A DNA stretch of 64,000 bases from Pseudoneurospora amorphoporcata (lineage: Eukaryota > Ascomycota > Sordariomycetes > Sordariales > Sordariaceae). The stretch covers positions 372,001 to 436,000 of the forward strand of contig MU859062.1 of NCBI GenBank assembly GCA_033297205.1. The letters run 5' to 3'. Within the stretch, counting starts at the first letter, position 1. Every line of letters starts with the position of its first letter. The translations under genes and the position numbers were made by a program. Below, one piece after another: positions 22,415 to 31,937 of this stretch. The notes beneath the pieces are model-generated. The model was not told the origin of the DNA. It was given only the letters and a program-made list of their open reading frames with translations, and did no database searches.

Positions 22415-25183
22415 ATGGAAGCCATTAAGACGTTGTTCAACAAACTACAAGATACTGCGATGCCACATTCCAGCGCCATGAAACTTTTCGACCACGACCG
22501 CATCAGTCTCTTGACCGTGAACGACGAGCCATACCACGAGGAGATTGACTCCAACGATAGCCAAAATGATACTCCTCAGATCCAATTGACCCCCCAACAA
22601 CTCTACTCCCACCTCCGCTTAGACCCCTCAGTCAAATCCATTCGCGTCCTAAACATCGATCCACCACTCTCAAGAGACCTGAATGGTTTTCTCGGGGGTA
22701 CCCTCCGCGTAGTCCACCTCTCCGACTTCCCCGCCTTCACCGCCCTCTCCTACACCTGGGGCCCATACTCTTCTCCTGCCGTGGACACCATCCGCTGCAA
22801 TGGCTCTTGTGACATACCCATTACCAAAAACGGTAACGATGCGCTCCTCGCCCTTCGAAGACGGCATTATTCGGGGACCAGATGCCAGGAGCAAACTCTC
22901 CCGCTTACCATCTGGCTTGACGCTGTGTGTATCAACCAGGCCGACAAGACGGAAAAGGCCGGGCAAATTGCGCTAATGGCCGAGGTGTACACCTGGGCAA
23001 GAACGGTGTGGGTGTGGCTAGGAAACGGGGATGAGAGGACCGCGAGGGCGGTTAGGGGCCTGAAGAGAGCGGCAACTCTCAGGGTCGAGCCTGTAGGCGT
23101 GCCCTGGGTTGAGGAGGACATGTACGCGGCGGCGGGCCGCGGTGGTGGTCCGAGGTCAGTGGCGTACTACAAGGTTCAACTAGCCAAGAGCATGATCTGG
23201 GTCTTTCTGCGGACGTACTGGGGCATCCCACGGGCATTTCTCGGAATGTGTGCCATTGTCCGAGCAAAGAAACAGGGCGGTTTGATAGGATCCTCCGGAG
23301 ACATCGATTGCTTGCTGGATAGGGAGTGGATAGAGCGGGTGTGGACGTTTCAGGAGATCGTGCTGGCGAGCAATCCCGTTATTGTCTGTGGAGAGGAAGC
23401 GATCGGCTGGGCGCAACTTCAAGAGGGGCTTGATTGCCTACATTGGATGAGACCTTCCTTTGCAGGCGGCGGCAACGACAGGACCTCGGGCCTACGGCAC
23501 CAGATTTTCATGGGCTGGGCCATTTCGAAAGACTTCAGGAATGATGGCGAGTTGGACAAGTGGTTTAACGAGTCCATGGGAAAAAGGTCAGATGTTGCAC
23601 AGCGATGGTTGGGCCTTTTCCAGGTCTGTAGAACGGTCTCTCGTCCCACGGGCTGGAATGGACGAGCTTTTCGCAGTGTGCCAAAGTTGACTGGTCCAGA
23701 CCTGAACGGCAACAGCTCACGAACCGGTGCCTCAGCAAAAACCCACTTCTCCGTTGAGGAATACGAAGGCCAATTCAACATGCGGAAGATGTGGAATCGA
23801 GTTCGGCTCGTAATTCTCCTCATATATGTCGGTCCACCAGCGCTGTTATTCGCCTTCAATGTATCGTTTACGCTTGGCTTCATATATGGCCCAAACGACG
23901 AAAAGCCGGCATACTTTTGGAAATCTGCGGTTGCAGCACATCTTCTTTTCTTCAGCGTTATCCCATTTTTGGGATACGTTAATCTTGCCATGGGCGATCC
24001 GACCATAGGCACCCGTGCGCGGTCCGACATTCATGCTTCCAGCGGTTTGGTTGCAATCATACGTGTCCTTAGGGACCGTAAGGCCCAGGAAGCTCATGAC
24101 AAATCCTTTGCTACGCATGGTGTTCTAGAGCGACTAGGCATCTCGGTTCCCCGGGCTGATTACAAGAAACCGCTTGGGAAGGTGTATCACGAGCTATATG
24201 CCGAGTTGGTAAAGCGGGAACCATCATATATCGCCCTCCTATCTGATGTAAAAGGGTCAGTATTGCCAGGAGCGCCAAGCTGGGTACCAGACTGGGGATC
24301 CAACAAGCTGCATTGGACGAGGGATGATGCCATCTATAGCCGCATTGAAGACCCATCAAAGCGGGAAGACTTTTGTGACTTGGTCAGGTGGAATTCGGAA
24401 ACCGAGATGGTTGTCAGAGGACTGTTCATCGGAGATTTAAGCTACACTTCAAAGCCCATCGGATACGAAGAACGGGTCAACAATGGCCTTGAGCCCGCAT
24501 CATGGCGTGGCTCCCTCACTGCTATCGATGAGTGGCGGCGAGAGCTTGTCGAGCTATACGCGCGACAAACCCCCCGGTGCGAGTACAGCTCGTCATCGGT
24601 GTCTTTGACGCTGCGCCCATCCTCCAACCAGTCATCGCCAGATACCAAATGGATCGAAGAGGATTTTAGGAGATGGCATAAGGTTCTGACCGCACCTGGC
24701 CATGATGATGCCTCTAAACATGAGTTGATTGAGCTCGCGCTGTCAAAGCGGGAGTTTCAGTCGCGCAGATTTACCGATTATATCTGTCGTGGCTTTGCCG
24801 GTACTGCCAGCTTGTTTGTCTCAGATAACGGTTTTGTTGGGAAAGGACCAAATGGGATAGAGAAGGGGGATGAGATATACCTCATAGATGGTGTCGGTCA
24901 GCCCATGATATTGCGGAAGCAAGGGGACAGTGGTAAGTACAGAGTCGTGGGCCCAGCCTTCGCTTGCCAACTTAAGGATCTTCATACATTTGAAGATGGA
25001 GACAAATTCATCAGGTCATCTTGTGGGTTCGAGTGTCTACTGACGGGTGGCTGGATCGTCAAGTGTTCAGTTATAACGAGGGAGGGAGCGACTCCTCGAG
25101 CTATGCATAACACGAAGAGGTTGGGAAGTGGCAGGTGCGATAAACATTGGTTCCAACAGTACGCTCAGGTTCTACTCTTCTAA
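22415..25183 (+). CDS. HET-domain (heterokaryon incompatibility) protein with membrane segment
   Basis: One uninterrupted frame of 922 aa from the ATG at 22415. The HET domain starts near residue 108 with FTALSYTWGPY and continues with IPITKNGNDALLALR, the core WLDAVCINQADKTEKAGQI, VWVWLGNGDE and, after an insertion, ERVWTFQEIVLASNPVIVCG (about 307-330); these are the three classical HET blocks. Two hydrophobic stretches follow (about 460-485 and 505-525), a likely membrane hairpin. The C-terminal part has VPSW/VPDWGSN-like and GDEIYLIDGVGQPMILR elements that typically end such proteins. HET proteins trigger cell death when unlike fungal individuals fuse; the domain is TIR-like. Which partner it responds to cannot be read here, and most HET genes have no tested allorecognition role. 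No frameshift or stop was found, so it may be functional. Confidence 0.9.
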   Translation: MEAIKTLFNKLQDTAMPHSSAMKLFDHDRISLLTVNDEPYHEEIDSNDSQNDTPQIQLTPQQLYSHLRLDPSVKSIRVLNIDPPLSRDLNGFLGGTLRVVHLSDFPAFTALSYTWGPYSSPAVDTIRCNGSCDIPITKNGNDALLALRRRHYSGTRCQEQTLPLTIWLDAVCINQADKTEKAGQIALMAEVYTWARTVWVWLGNGDERTARAVRGLKRAATLRVEPVGVPWVEEDMYAAAGRGGGPRSVAYYKVQLAKSMIWVFLRTYWGIPRAFLGMCAIVRAKKQGGLIGSSGDIDCLLDREWIERVWTFQEIVLASNPVIVCGEEAIGWAQLQEGLDCLHWMRPSFAGGGNDRTSGLRHQIFMGWAISKDFRNDGELDKWFNESMGKRSDVAQRWLGLFQVCRTVSRPTGWNGRAFRSVPKLTGPDLNGNSSRTGASAKTHFSVEEYEGQFNMRKMWNRVRLVILLIYVGPPALLFAFNVSFTLGFIYGPNDEKPAYFWKSAVAAHLLFFSVIPFLGYVNLAMGDPTIGTRARSDIHASSGLVAIIRVLRDRKAQEAHDKSFATHGVLERLGISVPRADYKKPLGKVYHELYAELVKREPSYIALLSDVKGSVLPGAPSWVPDWGSNKLHWTRDDAIYSRIEDPSKREDFCDLVRWNSETEMVVRGLFIGDLSYTSKPIGYEERVNNGLEPASWRGSLTAIDEWRRELVELYARQTPRCEYSSSSVSLTLRPSSNQSSPDTKWIEEDFRRWHKVLTAPGHDDASKHELIELALSKREFQSRRFTDYICRGFAGTASLFVSDNGFVGKGPNGIEKGDEIYLIDGVGQPMILRKQGDSGKYRVVGPAFACQLKDLHTFEDGDKFIRSSCGFECLLTGGWIVKCSVITREGATPRAMHNTKRLGSGRCDKHWFQQYAQVLLF

Positions 25184-26769
25184 TTCCGTTCCGTGGATGG
25201 TTCTTTCCTCTCCATTGTCGAACTTAAAACCAACATCTTTCCTCTGCCTATAATCCTAGACCATTGGAACTTGACTTGAGAGAACTCAAACAAGAGTAAC
25301 CGGCCCCCACCGATCGCTGTCCAGAACCCACGATGCACCAAATTTAGACATAGGGATCATGACGTTGGTCGTGACGCCGTAACCCGCAAGCACCCGACTG
25401 GAGGCTTTTCATCATTCCGACCCGATCACAAGGCCGCCTCTATTAGGACATACAATGTCTGCTTACCTTGGAACACCGCAGGGGTTGTGCCAAGCGTCTT
25501 GTCTTGTTGATCAGTGTCTCATAGCGAGAGAGTGAAATGGGAAAATATTCTGCGAAGATAAGGTGCTGGACCAACGAAACGAACGTTACGAGACACATGC
25601 GTCGGAGATGTTAATGTTTATGTCCTGTATGGAAGCGTGGGACTACGTTAATCACTTTGTATTTGCAAGGTATTTGTGTGACTTCATGGCCAAACAAGCA
25701 AATAGGTACAAGTAGTGAGTAGAGAAGATTCACTGACGAGGATCCTACAGTTTGTCCCGAATGTCAAAATCTAATCGTTGGATTATTATTCCAATATTAT
25801 GGGTAATCGTCACAGGAGGATATGAGCGATAAACATACGAAAAAGCAAACCACAAAGATTCAATCACATTCACATCGACAGCGAGCTAGGACAGAGACCT
25901 CTATAGCGTAAATGTTCTTTTCCATCTATGCATAAAGGGTATCTCTGAAGACCTAAATACTTCTTTTTCCGCTAACCTCTCTCGCTGACAATTAATGAAA
26001 ACGTCCCATCCATCTGGTGAGCGTTAGTCTTGCAGCGCTCAAAGGCGCAAAAAAAGCGCTTGTTCATCTGACTCTCTTTGTGACTAGAAAGATCCTTCCA
26101 AGAATATTTCAAGCCATGATGCTTTAATAAGAACCCTCTTCCTACTGTACAACGCGGAAAGCTGAGGATAGTAACTATCGACTGCTACCACAAGTCTGCG
26201 GTAAGATCAACATTGATCAACGAGGATGAGAGGCGAGTTGCGCCCGTCCTGTTAGGGAAACAAGAGAGATAAAGTCTCTTGTTCAAACCTCGACTGATAA
26301 GCCGTCGTCATAAGTCGTATAATGCCTTGACAAAGCAATGGCATGACGTGATATGGTATGGGTGTAAAAACCCGGCCATCTTGACCTGGACAGGTTGATG
26401 ATCTGCTAGTGCAGTTGTGGTGCAACATGACCTGTTGATGTGACTTTCCGGAAAATAAAGGAAATTTTTGAACCCCGGCTGACCTCTGTGAAAAATAGCA
26501 ACCCGCAAAGCATGACAATAAGGGAATATGAGAAAAAAAGAACAAAGCCACACCCATACCACCTAGACGTCAAGGTGGAAACAGACACCTGTGAGCGTCT
26601 AAAAGCAATAAACCAACCTCTAGACCGTATCCTCTACTAAAACGCCGTGATCATGTTCGAGGTCGAGATTGTGGTTGAAATGGGCCATTCATCGTGTGGA
26701 ATGACATGGCGACAATGGATTGAACCAGGAAGGTCAATCGACATGTGCTGTTTCGCTTCAAGTGGTGCA
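25184..26769. other. Convergent region between the HET gene and dbp2
   Basis: About 1.6 kb with no recognisable gene. The part 25.5-26.2 kb is relatively AT-rich. Both flanking genes end here, so this is 3' sequence; I see no clear terminator or repeat. Confidence 0.5.
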
Positions 26770-29234
26770 CTACCACCGACGGTTGTTGAGCGGAAGGGCG
26801 TTAGCACCACCGACGGAGCCGCCGCCACCACCACCACCGCCACGGCCTAATGAGGGTTATTAGGATTTGGACTGCCAAATTCACCTGCGTGAAAATGACT
26901 TACCACCGCGCCATCCACCGCCGCCGCCACGGCCGCGATAGCCACCGAAGCGGCCACCTCCACCACCACCACTGTAGCGAGCCATCTCGGCAAGTCTAGG
27001 GTCAATCTGCTGCTTAGCTTCTTGAAGGACACCGACGAGCTCACGAGCCTGCTTGGAGTCTGTAAAGGAGTAAAGTTAGTATCTCATTCGGCTAAGGATA
27101 CGAGTCAGGGAAGATTCAGATTATACTTACTGTCAGTGGTGAAGAAGGTAATGGCAGTACCCTTCGCACCGGCACGACCAGTTCTGCCGATACGATGGAT
27201 GTAATCCTCCGAGTTATTGGGGTAGTCATAGTTGAGCACGTGAGTAATGTTCCGCACATCTTTTGAAGGACAGTGGTTAGCAATAGCAGGGTTTGGAATA
27301 ACGACATTCCAGGACGGACGGAGAACACGGATGTCTAAGTATGTTCTGTGATCCTCTGGTAGTACTTCTCTCCTTTGGCAGGTGGGCTGTCCATTGCGAA
27401 AATATGCCGGGTGGGATCCAAGGTTCCAGAGGTCCTTGGGCCATGCATGCAAACCCCCTTGGGAATCTTGGAGACAAGCTTGACGGGAATCAAGAGATGC
27501 CTACTCCTCGCTTGTACCACAACTGGGGGAAAACGGTACAATTGAAGAATCACGCGGGCGCAGCATAGTCCACTGTTTCTGCTACGTCACGAACCCAAGA
27601 CTCCACTCAGATAGACCATGTAGACACGAGGTCAGGCAAGTTCGCGCAATCAAGAGAGCCCCTAGACATAAGAGTAAAGTACAGCACGTACGTATGCTGG
27701 AAGTCGCCCGAAATGGGGGAGAGGGAGGGTTGGGCAAGCGGGAGGGGTAGAATGAATACATACCGATACCACGAGAAGCCACGTCGGTGGCAACCATGAT
27801 AGGGCTCTTGCCAGTCTTGAACTGGTCCAAAACCCAGTCACGCTCGTTCTGCTGCTTGTCACCGTGGATGGAAAGAGCGGGCCAGCCATCCTGGCGGAGG
27901 AAGCGGGTGATGTCGTCGGCGACACGCTTGGTGCCGGTGAAGATGAGGATCTTGTTGGTGTTCTCGCGACCCTCCATGACCTTCTCGAGATGCTTGATCA
28001 TGCGATCACGCTTCTCGGACTCGGAAACAACCTCGACGATTTGGGTGATGCGGTGGTTGGCAGCCAAATCCATGGAACCGATGTTGACCTGGATGAAGTT
28101 GGTCAAGAAGTCGGAGGCCAAGTTGCGGACCTCCTTGGGCCAGGTAGCGGACCACATGAGAGTCTGACGATCAGGGCGAATCTGACCAATGATCTTGCGA
28201 ATTTGGGGCTCGAAACCCATGTCCAACATGCGATCAGCCTCATCGAGGACGAGGTAGGTGACACGACGGAGGTTGGTCTTGCCAGACTCGAGCATATCGA
28301 TCAGGCGGCCAGGGGTGGCAATGCAGACCTCGACACCCCTAGCAAGATCTCTGATCTGAGGACCCTTGGGGACACCACCGTAGACGCAGGTGTTGCGAAT
28401 GCGGGATGACTTGCCGAACTTGGAAATTTCTTGCTGGATCTGGACAGCCAACTCACGGGTAGGGGCGAGGATAAGGACGATAGGACCATCGCCGGGAGCG
28501 AGGAGAGGCTGAGCGTTGATGTGAACGATGGCGGGAAGGCAGTAGGTGAGAGTCTTTCCGGAACCGGTCTCGGCAATACCGACGACATCGCGACCGGAGA
28601 GGGCCATGGGCCAACCCTGGGACTGAATGGCGGTAGGGGCAGGGAAACCCTGAGCCTTGACCTCATCCATAACGTAGCGGGGGAAACCAGCCTCGTCGAA
28701 GGTCTCGACAGGCTTGGGAACGTCATTACCGAAGATGGCAATAGAGTGGTCGGCGCGGAACTTGTCAACCTCGGCGGGAGAGCGGTTGGCAACGCTGGGG
28801 TGCTCCTGATAGAAGGACTTCTCGAACTTGGGAAGAGTGCTCATGTCCCAAGCCTGCTTCTGCAGACCGGCACCGAGAGCAGACATCCTGTCGCCGCCGC
28901 CGCCACCACCACCGTAGCCGCCGCCGCCGCCGCCGTAGCCACCACCACCACCGCCGCCATATCCTCCACCGCCGCCGGAGTAGCCGTTCGAGCCGCTGGT
29001 TAAACCATAATGTTAGCGATTTGATCTTGAGATGAAGCGTATCGAGCGCAGAGCGCAGCTGACACGACGGAAAGAGAAAGGAAATGAGCGGGTTCGCGTC
29101 AAAACATCATACCCGTGTGAGGAGTAGTTGTTAGAGTAGCCGCCGCCATTGCGATCGTACCCGTTAGAATATCCACCACCACCGCCGCCGCGGCCACCGT
29201 AGCCACCGCCGCCGCCACCGTAAGATCCGGACAT
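26770..29234 (-). CDS. dbp2: DEAD-box ATP-dependent RNA helicase Dbp2 (p68/DDX5 type)
   Basis: Five exons on the minus strand: 29234-29113, 28995-27764, 27259-27131, 27059-26904 and 26846-26770, giving 571 aa. The start MSGSYGGGG opens a Gly/Tyr-rich region (residues 1-77). Helicase motifs in order: Q motif FPAPTAIQSQGWP, motif I AETGSGKT (182-189), PTREL (219-223), TPGR, DEAD (292-295), SAT (323-325), ATDVASRGID at the exon 2/3 join, and HRIGRTGR (473-480). The C-terminus is Arg/Gly-rich and ends NNRRW, the usual Dbp2 end. Dbp2 is a nuclear helicase that remodels RNA and RNPs in transcription quality control, mRNP assembly, ribosome biogenesis and nonsense-mediated decay. Introns 1, 3 and 4 are short (57-117 nt); intron 2 is 504 nt and splits motif V. 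The gene is upstream of nothing on its strand until the hemerythrin-like gene 1.5 kb away. Confidence 0.95.
27260..27763 (-). other. Long intron 2 of dbp2 (504 nt)
   Basis: Donor GTATGT at 27763, branch point TGCTAAC about 20 nt before the AAAAG acceptor at 27260. The neighbouring introns are below 120 nt. Read-through would add about 60 codons and stop near 27582, leaving a helicase without motif VI. Budding yeast DBP2 also has one unusually long intron late in its frame through which Dbp2 limits its own expression; regulation by the same route here is inference. Confidence 0.85.
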
Positions 29235-30705
29235 GTTTACTGGTTGTTTGAAGAGAAGGTTGGTGATTGAGAGTCGGTTGTTGTCGTTGTTGTTGAGGTT
29301 GAGGTTGCTGAAGGGCAGACCGAAACGACGAGCAAACAAAGGCTTGAAGGCGCAAGGGTATCGTTTGTTGGGGGAAAAGAAGACGTCGGAAGAGACAGAC
29401 GCCTAGAGACAAGAACCAAACGACACGCGTGAAGTGGTTACAAGTAAGCAGGTCCTACTGGTTAAAGAAGGATCACGGATGGAGAAATCTTGCAGAATCG
29501 CAAGAAGAAGTAGGCGGGATGGGGAGATTGGAGATGGAGGGTGGGTGAAGGAGGAAGAAAAAGGCTGCTGCGAAGGGTGAAATGCAAGTTTTTTCTGGAC
29601 CAAAGTCGACGACGAAAAAACTTCTGGGGCACTGGACAAGGACCCGTCACGTAAGGTCGGGTATGGGAAAGATGGATCCTGACCAAAGGGAGATGTCGAT
29701 GGAGGATTGGTGGGTTCCGCTGTGCAGTGCAGTAGTACTGTACCTAGTGGATCGATAGTGATAGTGGATGTGGGATGCGGATCCTTTTGTGTCGCCTCCA
29801 GGGAAAAAAAAGTCTTTTTCTTTTGATGTAGGCGGAAGGCGCAAGGGAACGCGTCCCTTGCTTGCAAGTGCCCCAGAAAAATATTTTTTTCCTTCCCATT
29901 CACTGGGCAGTCGCTACAGCGAAGGCGGATGAGGGGACCACAGCAGACACGGGAACCTTGCGGTACCTGGAGTAGTGTACCTGTCCCCCGACTTGTAGGG
30001 GCGGTCTGACACAAAGAAAACTGGACCCCGACTGGCAACACTTGGCGGACTTGCATTCCAGTCTTTCAGTGTGTATTGATAAGCAAAGATAAGCCTAGAT
30101 AAGCACGATAAGGCACAAATTGGCCTTGCCAATCAGGCAGAAGGCCAGTTACATTGACTCCGCTTTGCCAAAAGGGTTCTTGCATCACTGGCGGATTGTG
30201 CTTGGCATTTTTTTTATCCCGGTGTTTTTGGCTTGACGATTGTTGGGCAACCATCGTCGTTCACCTGTCATGGAATGGGAAAAGAGAATCTTTGATTTCA
30301 CCAACATCATCCAGCGAGCGCATGTTTCCATATTTCATGATGCAAACGTGATTTTAGGTGTTCCATTGCCATCCAGATCCCAACTGACGATAGTATGAGA
30401 GCAGCCACTTTCCGTCACTTCCGCGACCGGCAAGGATGTACACAAAGAGTGGCAACAATCCATCACAAGTCACCACCGCCCAGTCCACCACCACCATCAC
30501 AATTCTCAACTAACAGAAACCACCACTCCATGTCATGAAACATTTCTCGATCACTACCAACGACAACCGTTTCCCCATCTTCAAGCTCATCCCCTGCCTT
30601 GGCATCATGGTTTTTGAGATGATGAGAAAACTTGAACATCATGACTCCGGGCACCCAAGTATCAAAAGTCTCCCGTAGACCATTACTTTGGCTCCCATTG
30701 CTTAA
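29235..30705. promoter_or_regulatory. dbp2 upstream region with GATA array
   Basis: 1.47 kb between dbp2 (start at 29234) and the 3' end of the hemerythrin-like gene. No gene is seen. The notable element is an array of four GATAAG sites at 30,078-30,112. The sequence next to the start codon contains A/T-rich and TTG-rich leader sequence. Confidence 0.5.
30078..30112 (+). promoter_or_regulatory. Array of four GATAAG sites
   Basis: GATAAG occurs at 30078, 30088, 30098 and 30107, all in the same direction, with spacing of 10, 10 and 9 bp, close to one helical turn. GATAAG matches the binding site of fungal GATA factors (nitrogen, iron and light regulators such as NIT2/AreA, SRE and White Collar types). 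It lies about 845 bp upstream of dbp2 and about 600 bp after the hemerythrin-like gene; the target gene is uncertain. Confidence 0.6.
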
Positions 30706-31475
30706 TCACATCGGAAAAGCCACCATCTCCTCCAACGTCCAACACCTCCTCATGTTTTCCGCCCCCAACTCCTCTACCTCCTGATCCAAATGCTTCAGCA
30801 ACACCTCGCCCCACGAATCCATCTTTTCCTTCAGCACCGGCAGGCTAAACGCCTCCTTCTTGCTCCTGCAATCCCTCAGATACTTCTCGAACTGCTCCAT
30901 GCCCAAGTGAATGGCGCGGTGTTGTTGGATTAGTTCACAGTTTGCTGCTGCTTCTTCTTCTTCCGTTTCGCTTTGACGATTGTTGCGACGACGAAGACGA
31001 AGATGTTCGTGATAATTATGGGCGTTAACGGCCGCTCGGAATTGGGGCATCTTCTTTGCTAGTAAGGGGAATATGTGTGTCTCTTCGATGGAGTGATGAG
31101 CTTCCAGGTAGCGAGTGAGCCGGAGCCCTTCTTCGATAAGTTGTCGCTCGGTCAGTGCTTCTGTGCCTTGACTGCTGCTACTGCCATCACGGATACAAGC
31201 TGTGTAGAGTGTGCTCCACATTGAGCGAAAGTGATTGTGCTATTCGTTCCGGTTAGTATCGAGTAGTAATAAGCTTTAGAGAAAGGGGGAGCACAAACGA
31301 AGTAGTCCATCTTCTCGGCCAGTCGGTTGTACACTGCAAAGTCTCCGGGGGAGAGCGGTCGTAGCACTGGATCGGCTTCGGTACCGGTGTTGGACACTGC
31401 ATCCGAATTGACCACATCGCCAACTCCGGCTCCGGCTCCGGCTCCGGCTCCAGCTCCAGTCGCTTGGCCTTGCAT
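30706..31475 (-). CDS. Hemerythrin-like (HHE) domain protein
   Basis: Two exons on the minus strand, 31475-31299 and 31239-30706, giving 236 aa; the intron is 59 nt with donor GTTTGT, branch point TACTAAC and acceptor ATAG. The start is ATG 31475, the first in frame. Residues 6-18 are an Ala-Gly repeat. The domain begins MDYFHNHFRSMW, with His60 and His62; HHSIEETHIFP (107-117), QQHRAIHLGMEQF and LLKHLDQEVEEL supply the further His and Glu residues expected for a di-iron four-helix bundle. Such proteins bind oxygen, iron or act in redox and iron sensing; fungal members are mostly uncharacterised cytosolic proteins. No F-box or membrane part is present. The upstream rad26 gene ends 462 bp away on the same strand, so its promoter must be short or overlap that 3' region. 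Confidence 0.85.
31424..31460. repeat. Imperfect GGCTCC hexamer repeat in coding sequence
   Basis: About six units of GGCTCC/AGCTCC encode the Ala-Gly repeat near the N-terminus of the hemerythrin-like protein. Coding microsatellites of this kind vary in length between strains. Confidence 0.75.
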
Positions 31476-31937
31476 CACGCTTTCAGACGTGCTTTGATTC
31501 CATGCTTTGAGTTGAGGTTCGTGCAGTTGTTACAAGGCAACAAAGATGTTGCTGTCTATATCTGAGCCTAATGAGCACTTACAGGTGAAATGGCTGACAA
31601 ATCCTTACAAACATTTGTTCACGCGATTGGTAAAGTAGGTAGGAATCGTCAAGCAAAAAGTAGACGGTTGCTCTTTGAGCTACAAACGTTGGTATCATGA
31701 AAGCAACGAAATTTGGACGTGATAAACCTCCCGTTCTCTCTCAGGATGTAGTAACCTCCCAGGCATGCCCCATTGGTATCCTCCATAAACTCCCCAAGAC
31801 CACCATCTAAATTATGTCATACATCCGTTGTTGTGCTTAAAGACTCAAATCCATCCTGACAGGTTGAAATGATCAACACCGCCCTTATATATCTAGCTGC
31901 CAATGTGAACCTCATCCGTGCATTGTCCGAACGACCA
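31476..31937. other. Short intergenic region, rad26 3' end to hemerythrin-like promoter
   Basis: 462 bp. No separate gene is seen; it must serve as rad26 3' sequence and promoter of the next gene on the same strand. Confidence 0.5.

Noticed and set aside
27864..28409. Plus-strand frame inside dbp2
   Set aside because: Shadow of the helicase core; no motif of its own.
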